Shown: in pieces, positions 62,407-64,000 of the stretch | Layout: each line of letters opens with the position of its first letter | Numbering within the stretch: position 1 is the first letter of the stretch | Assembly (NCBI RefSeq): GCF_028389875.1 | Contig: NC_084667.1 | Location: 58,196,570-58,260,569, forward strand | Length of the DNA stretch: 64,000 nucleotides | Source: Rhea pennata | Taxonomy: Eukaryota > Chordata > Aves > Rheiformes > Rheidae | Direction of reading: 5' to 3' | Program-made: the position numbers and the translations under genes | The notes under the pieces: model-generated | Told to the model about the DNA's origin: nothing | The model's database searches: none | What the model saw: the letters and a program-made list of their open reading frames with translations, nothing else

Positions 62407-64000
62407 CTGCAAGAAGAGATATTAGCATTATAGAATGCACATAGTTTAGGTGGCACTGCAGCAAGAGGAAGGTAAGAATTAGGATTATTCATTTGTAGAC
62501 AGTTTAATACCAGCCAACAACTGAAAGATAATGTGAGCAGCAGATTAATGTAACTGTATTTTTGGACAGAAAGGGCAAATTGGGTTGTTGAAAAGAAATC
62601 TGTAGTTACCCTGTCCTCACATTTTTGAGGTAAAATATGTAAAGAAAACATCCCTCCTGGTGAAAAGTAATGGATATGGGATTATGCTTTTTTTTTTTTA
62701 GGGAAGTAGTAGATCCCAGGAGACATGTTTTCCTCCTTTTAAAACAGCAGAAACAAGCAGTCCCTCTTGCTGTATAAGCACATATAAATGTACGTTTACA
62801 AGAAAAGTTCCACTCTTAACACGATTGTCTTTGTGAGCAACAATACTGCAAAGATGGTAATTTGAACTGCCCTCCTGAGCCTGACCCTCAGATAATATAA
62901 AACTTGCCTAAGGTAATTGAAAATTGTTTTTATCAATACAGCAAGCTGACAACAAGTTAGGTACGCTTTTTTTTTTCTTGTTTACATTGCCTTTTTCCAT
63001 ACTAGCAAAGTCCCTAAATGAGATACTGTATCAAGTGTTTCCTTTGACATATAATTTAAGAAACACTTCTTCAGGGGCACCAATTGATTTTTGAAAGCAA
63101 AACATTCAGCTCTCCTTGTAGAAGGGAAACTTTTTAACTATTTGCAAATTCAAATACCTGGCTGCACACCTCTCTGAATGCCTTCACAAATCTCTGAGAG
63201 GAGGAAGGAGAGAAGAGAGGTCTGATTGATGTTGTACAGCTATACCTCTTGAGACAGAAGCAGTTGGGAATGGCTACTGTGTGCTACCAAAAAAAAAAAA
63301 AAAAAAAAAAAAAAGTGTTCTCTCTAAATTTAAAGCTGTGATTTACGGAAATACAACTGTGCAATCCCCAAAAAGTAAAATCCAGGAAATTCCAGACTGA
63401 TAAGGAACATAAAGACCAAGCAGACCAAGGTTTGAAAGGTAAGTACAGTTGAGTAAAAGATTAAAGAACATTTTTAAAAGGTGATCTAAAGTTTAAAGGC
63501 TTAATTTAATAAAATGTTCAACAGCAAAAATGGCAAGATACACTGAAGAAAACATAAAAACTTGTCCATAACTTCCTTTACCTTAGCAAAGCTGTATCTT
63601 TTTTAATTTAGTTATTTCCAATAAATATCCCTCATTTCTTTTCTGTATAACCAATCCTGAATACATCTATCAGGTGACTGAAAGCATGCAGTGGTTGCAA
63701 AGACTGAAATTTGTTAGGTCATGCTAAAACTATGAGGAAATATATTTAAGTTTTTTTGCTCCATAAAACTTTGTTTGCAGCATTTAATTTTCTTGCAAAA
63801 CTCCAAAGTCTACCTGATTCTGATTGCAATGGAAAGCAATGGCATTTTTAAAAAGCTTCTGGTCTCAATTTACTTTGCAAGAGAATTACCACATCTGAGA
63901 TTTTTCTGTTAACAGTTTTCTGACCAATATAAAACTGTTTCTATAAGTTAGCAGCTAAAACGTACAAGTTGTCATTTAATGTGGTGGCAGCAGCTGCACT
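62407..64000 (-). other. MOK: MOK intron, incomplete at the window edge
   Basis: AT-rich sequence with an A26 tract at 63,289-63,314. No further MOK exon was recognised. Confidence 0.7.
63289..63314 (+). repeat. Poly-A tract (26 A)
   Basis: Uninterrupted A run inside the MOK intron. Confidence 0.95.

Noticed and set aside
62407-62651. Open frame extending upstream of the MOK exon as extra coding sequence
   Set aside because: A clear TTCTTGCAG acceptor marks the exon start, and residues before it do not resemble any kinase.

Overview
This window is vertebrate nuclear DNA, most likely from a bird. It carries split genes with GT-AG introns, a CpG-island promoter and few interspersed repeats. 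Two repeats are antisense copies of CR1-type LINEs, one with the typical sauropsid CR1 3' end. A crocodilian or turtle cannot be strictly excluded. There is no sign of operons, CRISPR arrays or prokaryotic genes.

Layout. Positions 1 to about 5,500 lie upstream of the main gene and contain no intact gene. On the minus strand, about 2,805-4,300 holds a badly decayed, frameshifted copy of a large protein-coding sequence with a nuclease-like motif. A CpG island (about 5,580-6,760) holds the promoter and first coding exon of WDR20. WDR20 fills most of the window on the plus strand: coding exons at 6,301-6,549, 36,038-36,220, 41,126-42,403 and 53,868-53,921. Splicing these four gives a 587-residue protein. 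Reading through the third donor instead gives a 575-residue protein with a short different tail. Introns are about 29.5, 4.9 and 11.5 kb and hold mostly unrecognised AT-rich sequence, simple repeats, an old CR1 copy, a short CR1 tail and a MIR-like fragment.

After WDR20 comes about 7.5 kb without a recognised gene. Then two exons on the minus strand encode the end of the kinase domain of MOK. WDR20 and MOK therefore converge tail to tail, the order known in mammals. The rest of MOK lies beyond the right edge.

Function. WDR20 is a WD-repeat activator of the USP12/USP46-UAF1 deubiquitinases. MOK is an RCK-family protein kinase related to MAK and CILK1. Nothing in the sequence suggests they act in one pathway; their adjacency looks like conserved gene order. 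The most unusual items are the decayed nuclease-like coding remnant, a perfect 36-bp inverted repeat inside the WDR20 promoter, and the apparently short MOK C-terminus.
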